The position numbers and the translations under genes were made by a program. Positions 59,801 through 64,000 of a stretch of DNA of 64,000 bases are shown piece after piece. The first letter of the stretch is position 1. Each line of letters begins with the position of its first letter. This DNA comes from Aurifilum marmelostoma (Eukaryota; Ascomycota; Sordariomycetes; Diaporthales; Cryphonectriaceae). The notes under the pieces are model-generated. The model had not been told where the DNA came from, made no database searches, and worked only from the letters and a program-made list of their open reading frames with translations. Location: assembly GCA_027559495.1 (NCBI GenBank), contig JAMXSV010000024.1, positions 310,001 through 374,000 on the forward strand, written 5' to 3'.

Positions 59801-62154
59801 CCCGAGGTCCCTCGGAGAGAAGGGCGAACCGACCTCACTCACACTCTGCTGCCCCCGTTTCCTCTTGGACACGTCAGTCGTCATGTGCATTACTCACCTC
59901 TGGATGTTGTCATTATTATGATTATTGTTCCTTTTTATTTATTCCCCCTCTCTTCAGTGTCTGACAACAAAAGAGTGGTGGTCTCAGGTGGTGATGTCCC
60001 CTGTCCTTGTAACTGTATACGGAATCTCCCGTGTCTTGATTCAAGCCCGTGTGAAAAAGAAGGAAAAGGAAAAAGAAAAAAAAAAGAGACCACGGTCAAA
60101 AATGATTATTATCGCGGGGCCATGAATGGCTTGAGAGGCCCCGGGCGGGCGGGCTGCAGGCTGACGACATGCAAGGAATGATGAAAAGGTGTTAGTATAT
60201 TCTCTTGTTTCTGCACCAGTACATGTATGTCTGCAGTAGCTGGCCGTCTCTGCATCTGTGGCTGCTCGTATTTTGACACACCCACACACAGGAACAAGAT
60301 GATTGATCTCTTCTCTTTGACGGGAGAGCTCGACTGGGAATGCGTCTGCCTCCTCTTCGTACTGAGTAATTACTTACCCACAGCTTACAGATGGTCAACA
60401 GGACTATCTCTTTTCCCGTAGTAGGTCCTCTTTGACTAATAGGAAGGGTGATTCGCGGCCTGGATTATTTTGAAAAAAAAAAAAAAAAAAGGTTTTAAAA
60501 AAAAGAAGAGAGATAGCGTGGCCGCCATGCGCGAAATAACCAGTACAGCCGGGATAGGGATAGCCTTGCTGTCCCACGTTTTTCCCACCCTCCAACCCAA
60601 AGTTTACAACACCAACAGCAACACACCGCAACTTGGGTTCCCATTCCTCTGGGTCTTGGTAGGTACATGATATCTTGTTGTACACATCGTGTACTGGCAT
60701 ACTCTCTCACACACACACTCTCTCTCTCTCTCTGGGATCTTCAATATAGATTCAAGAATCAGTGCGTAGAATAAAAGTAAGGGTTAGTCCTTCGGAACGG
60801 GGAGAGCACATGCTCTGTAGTGCAGAAAGGGTACCTAGTACGTACATTATGTACAGGCCGTGTAAGTATATATATTATTTATATATAAATATATTATATA
60901 TACTTTACGCTGCAGTGTACTACTGTGTGGTAGTCAAGCATTGGCAGGGCAGAGGAGGAAATGAAGGTTGTGCATCGACCCGGGGCGCACAGGAAAGGGG
61001 ACAGTCACACAGCTCGTTTGGACTTGCTCACCCTCTTATCTTTCTCTTTTTCTCTCTCTCTTTTAATTCATCATTGTCTATTTGTTTTTCCTTTCTCTGC
61101 TCTCTCCTCTCTGCGTCTCTCTCTTCGTATGTCCCAACCCCCCCCCCCCTCTCGCCCACCACCCACCTCTGATTATTCTCTCCCCTCTCCTCCCACATCT
61201 CTCCTCTCTTCCCAAACCTCTCAACTATTTACTCAAGTTAAACCACAATAAAACATCAATCTTCAATCTCCCGAGGCCTCGCCAACCACAAAATCGTTAC
61301 AGAAAATCCCCGTAGCGCCGGGTCAGGTGGACGAAAGCGTCGAGCGTCCAGCGTCCCCAGAAATCCCACTTTAATTACTCGCCCCAGCCATGCCGGTTCC
61401 GGCCATGGTCCACGGCGACTACAGGCGCTGAGCAGGATCAGGAACAGCTCCAACCTCTGCCGGACCGACTAACTCGATCAAAATAAAAAAACACACACAC
61501 ACACACACACACACACTCACTCACTCACACTCACACCTACACTTACTCGCCCGGACAGGTTCCATTCGTTGATCCACCCATTGTGTTTTTTTTTCTTCTT
61601 GTTGTTTTTCTTCCTGTGAGCTTTATACTCGGGCTCGAAAAGGACAGAGGCGAGAGAAGAAGAGAGACAGAAAGAAAAGAAAAAAAAGAGAAACCAAGAG
61701 AAAAGAGAGGGGAAAGGATCAACACAACAATACACAACACAAACAGAACAAGAGGAGATCATCACTCGTCGTCATTTCCCCTCCTCCAGTCATTCCTGTT
61801 GCCTCCTCTCGTCTCCCTCTTCTCAGACCTCCACCTGACCCGTGGACCTCACCAGACGTACCTCACACCATCCTCTTCTTCCTGGTCCTCCTCCTCCTTC
61901 TCTGCTGCTGCTGCCACTCCCCCTCCTCACATGCAATCTAGACCCCTCCCCCCTCCTCCGTCTGCCGGCAGAGCTCTGGCAAGCATCGTGAGCTGTCGTG
62001 TGGCTCCATATTTTGGCCCTGATTAGCGCCGCCCACCTCCTCCGCCGCTCGCGCTGCCGCTGCGGGTACAACAACACCTTGTTACGTGGTCGAAACATCA
62101 CCTGCTCGTCTCTAGAGGGGGGGAAATCCCAATCCATCCTGGAAGGGGAGAAGG

Positions 62155-62189
<35 letters not shown>
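62155..62189. repeat. A35 homopolymer
   Basis: About 35 uninterrupted A, with a second shorter A run shortly after (62203-62213), in the CT-rich upstream region of the last gene. Confidence 0.9.
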
Positions 62190-62197
<8 letters not shown>

Positions 62198-63213
62198 CAG
62201 GGAAAAAAAAAAAGGGTTCGATCCACACCTCGTCTGCCTGTGTGTGTGGTTTTCCCCCTCCCTGGTACTACCTCCTCTAGGGTCGTCCTCTCTGGTCAAG
62301 GCAATTTGCAAAGCCCTCTTTTTTCTTGGTGGGAATCCTTGGACCCATCATCCCCCAAAGAGAGAATAGAGAGAGGGAGAGGGGCACAGAGAGAGAGTCA
62401 GACCCATACTATTACTACTACCACGACTACCGCGCTCAAACGCGCCAGAGGAGAGAGAGACCCTCCTCTCTCTATACTACTACCGCATACCTGGTTTACA
62501 TTATACATAGCTACCTCTCTCCATACAGCTCCGCTGCCTCCTCCACCTGCCCCTCCTCCTGCTCTTTTTACTCTCCCCCCCCCCCCCCCTCCTCCTCGGC
62601 CCGACCTACCTTAAAGTGCTCCAGGGACCCTCTCCTCTCTCTCACTCGACGACAAATCACCTCAGAAGATAAACAAGAGTTTGCCACCAGATCACATACA
62701 TACATACATAGTGCGATCTATCCTCTTTCCGGATCTCCGTTGATCTGCACTGGGAGGCCAACGTGGAGGCGAGGACTGGGTACGGATGTGGCGCATGCTG
62801 GTCCAGACACGGGAGGAGGAGCAATAGCAGCAAGGTCGACGTCTTGCCGCAGTCTTTTTGCTTGCTCAGGCCCTGCCGGTCGACGACCTGGACCCGGACC
62901 TGGACCTGTGCTGATCTGATCTCGACCTGACCTTGGGGGCCCCGGGGTCGATGGCTCTGCACGAACATCTGACCCTCCTCGACCTCGACCTCGCTCTCAC
63001 ATCACATCTCCATAATAATAACAATAACGATAACAACAACCACCCTCACAGCTTCACCCCAGCCGTTGGGAAGATGATCCCGTCGCGCTGTACCGCGCGA
63101 TAGGGCCGCCTCTCTCGCTTCGTCTGTCTCTTCTCTCCCTCACCCTCACCCTCACACCCACACTCACCCTCTTCCTCTTCCTCCTCTCACCAACACCACC
63201 TCGGGAGGAGGAC

Positions 63214-64000
63214 ATGCTGGGGAAGCTCTTCAGCCTGAGCGCCGGCGGCGGCGGCACGTCGGCCCAGGCCCAGCAGGGTCAGGGCTCGTCGTCGTCGTCC
63301 TCCGGCTACTCCTCCGGGAGGCAGGTGTCGTCCCTCGAGTCGGTGCAGGAGGACATCCACACGCGCTGCCTCCTCTTCCCGGACGCCCAGGCCCTGTACC
63401 AGCAGCACGGCAACGACCAGGTGTTCCCCATGTCGAGCGCCTCGGCCCTGTCCACGTCCGCCAGCAACCCCTTCGACCTCGACGGGGACATCGAGCTGGA
63501 CGGCCGCGACGTGCGCGTGGTCATCATGCAGGACACGTCCAGCTCCTCGCCCGCCTCGCTGCTCTACGACAGCCAGCCCCTGCCCGTGTCTCAGACAACA
63601 CCGTCGCCCACCACCACCGCCACAACAGCCGCTGGCGACCGTCCCGCAACCGTGGCTGGACTGTCTCAAGTGGGCCATGGTGGTGGTGGTGGTGGTGGTG
63701 GCGGCGGCGGCGGCGGCACCCAGGACCCAAACCATCATCATCACCACCACCAACAACCTCGGCGGCGGCAGCAGCAGCAGCAGCAATCTCTGCCGCCTCA
63801 GCGCAAGACCAGCGCGGGAGGGCAGTCCTCCCGCCCGCTCTCCATCATACAGCCACCCGGGAGCCCCCAGCACCGGCAGAGCGCCTTTGACAGGCGGTCC
63901 TCGGTCCACGGCAGGACGCAGAGCAGGGCCGAGACCGAGTCGCAGAGGGCCGCCAGGGAGTACAAGCAGGAGATGGACACCTTTGCCGGCTGCATCTTTG
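63214..64000 (+). CDS. Folliculin-interacting / Lst4-like protein, 3' part outside the window
   Basis: The frame is open from the ATG at 63214 to the window end (262 codons). Strong C/G third positions support coding. The block E-D-I-H-T-R-C-L-L-F-P-D-A-Q-A-L-Y-Q near residue 46, N-D-Q-V-F-P, and D-V-R-V-V-I-M-Q-D with A-S-L-L-Y-D-S are what I associate with the N-terminal domain of fungal folliculin-interacting (FNIP/Lst4) proteins, which with Lst7 act on a Rag GTPase to control TORC1. Long low-complexity inserts follow (Gly13, His6, Gln6), then an Arg/Ser-rich region. The family assignment rests on pattern memory and should be treated as moderate. No intron within the visible part. Confidence 0.6.
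   Translation, partial: MLGKLFSLSAGGGGTSAQAQQGQGSSSSSSGYSSGRQVSSLESVQEDIHTRCLLFPDAQALYQQHGNDQVFPMSSASALSTSASNPFDLDGDIELDGRDVRVVIMQDTSSSSPASLLYDSQPLPVSQTTPSPTTTATTAAGDRPATVAGLSQVGHGGGGGGGGGGGGGTQDPNHHHHHHQQPRRRQQQQQQSLPPQRKTSAGGQSSRPLSIIQPPGSPQHRQSAFDRRSSVHGRTQSRAETESQRAAREYKQEMDTFAGCIF

Larger units (their letters stand above)
55745..63213. other. Gene-poor, low-complexity region of about 7.5 kb
   Basis: No open frame with codon bias or recognisable domain in either strand. Simple repeats are frequent: T26 (56577-56602), TATG units (56819-56856), TGGTG and TCATG tandem copies (about 58241-58262 and 58693-58714), GGT/GGA tracts (59456-59500, 59557-59584), AC copies (61491-61515) and A35 (62155-62189). 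The last 2 kb are rich in CT and CCT, a common leader composition ahead of fungal genes, and may be the long 5' UTR/promoter of the Lst4-like gene. Confidence 0.6.

Noticed and set aside
62213..62230. GGGTTCGATCC box-B-like sequence suggesting a tRNA
   Set aside because: Preceded by poly-A instead of a tRNA body; no cloverleaf possible.

Overview
The window reads as nuclear DNA of a filamentous ascomycete (Pezizomycotina, most likely Sordariomycetes). Evidence: coding regions with very C/G-rich third codon positions, short introns (about 60-160 nt) with GTRAGT-type donors and CTAAC-like branch points, loosely packed genes on both strands, many microsatellites and long homopolymers between genes, and fungus-specific families (Zn2Cys6 regulators, DHA2 transporters, NmrA-like reductases, Syo1). 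I saw no rRNA, no convincing tRNA, no transposon ORF and no CRISPR array. Species cannot be named from what I can see.

Layout. 1-3368 (+): 5'-truncated Zn2Cys6 transcription factor. 5187-7083 (-): mitochondrial DEAD-box helicase Mss116. 7721-8381 (-): unknown membrane-anchored protein. 10018-10700 (-): Cue1-like CUE-domain protein. 11658-14509 (-): Not2 of CCR4-NOT, eight coding exons. 14998-16473 (-): Zng1/CobW-type GTPase. 17000-17808 (+): DNAJC8/Spf31-like J-protein. 18332-20426 (-): ribosomal-protein import chaperone Syo1. 21249-23332 (+): type II membrane glycosyltransferase-like protein. 23585-24489 (-): DUF202 membrane protein. 27049-29237 (+): MATE transporter. 30639-32571 (-): vacuolar Ca2+/H+ exchanger. 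39529-40865 (-), 41864-43700 (+) and 44226-46610 (+): NmrA-like reductase, DHA2 MFS transporter and Zn2Cys6 regulator, which look like a small accessory cluster. 46706-52551 (-): Iml1/DEPDC5. 54000-55744 (+): Zrc1-type zinc transporter. 63214-64000 (+): start of a folliculin-interacting/Lst4-like protein. Two long stretches (32.6-39.5 kb and 55.8-63.2 kb) hold no gene I can support and are crowded with low-complexity DNA.

Functional themes. Much of the window is housekeeping: mRNA turnover (Not2), splicing (J-protein), mitochondrial RNA (Mss116), ribosome assembly (Syo1) and ER degradation (Cue1). Metal and ion handling recurs (Zng1, Zrc1, CAX exchanger), and two candidate regulators of TORC1 through Rag GTPases (Iml1 and the Lst4-like gene) lie about 11 kb apart. 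Exon structures were worked out by hand from splice signals. For most genes the summed exon lengths are a multiple of three. Three genes (first transcription factor, DUF202 gene, MATE gene) are exceptions: each needs a one-base change, and in each the break falls at a run of exactly six C/G. This most simply indicates homopolymer indels in the assembly, and I flag it rather than hide it.
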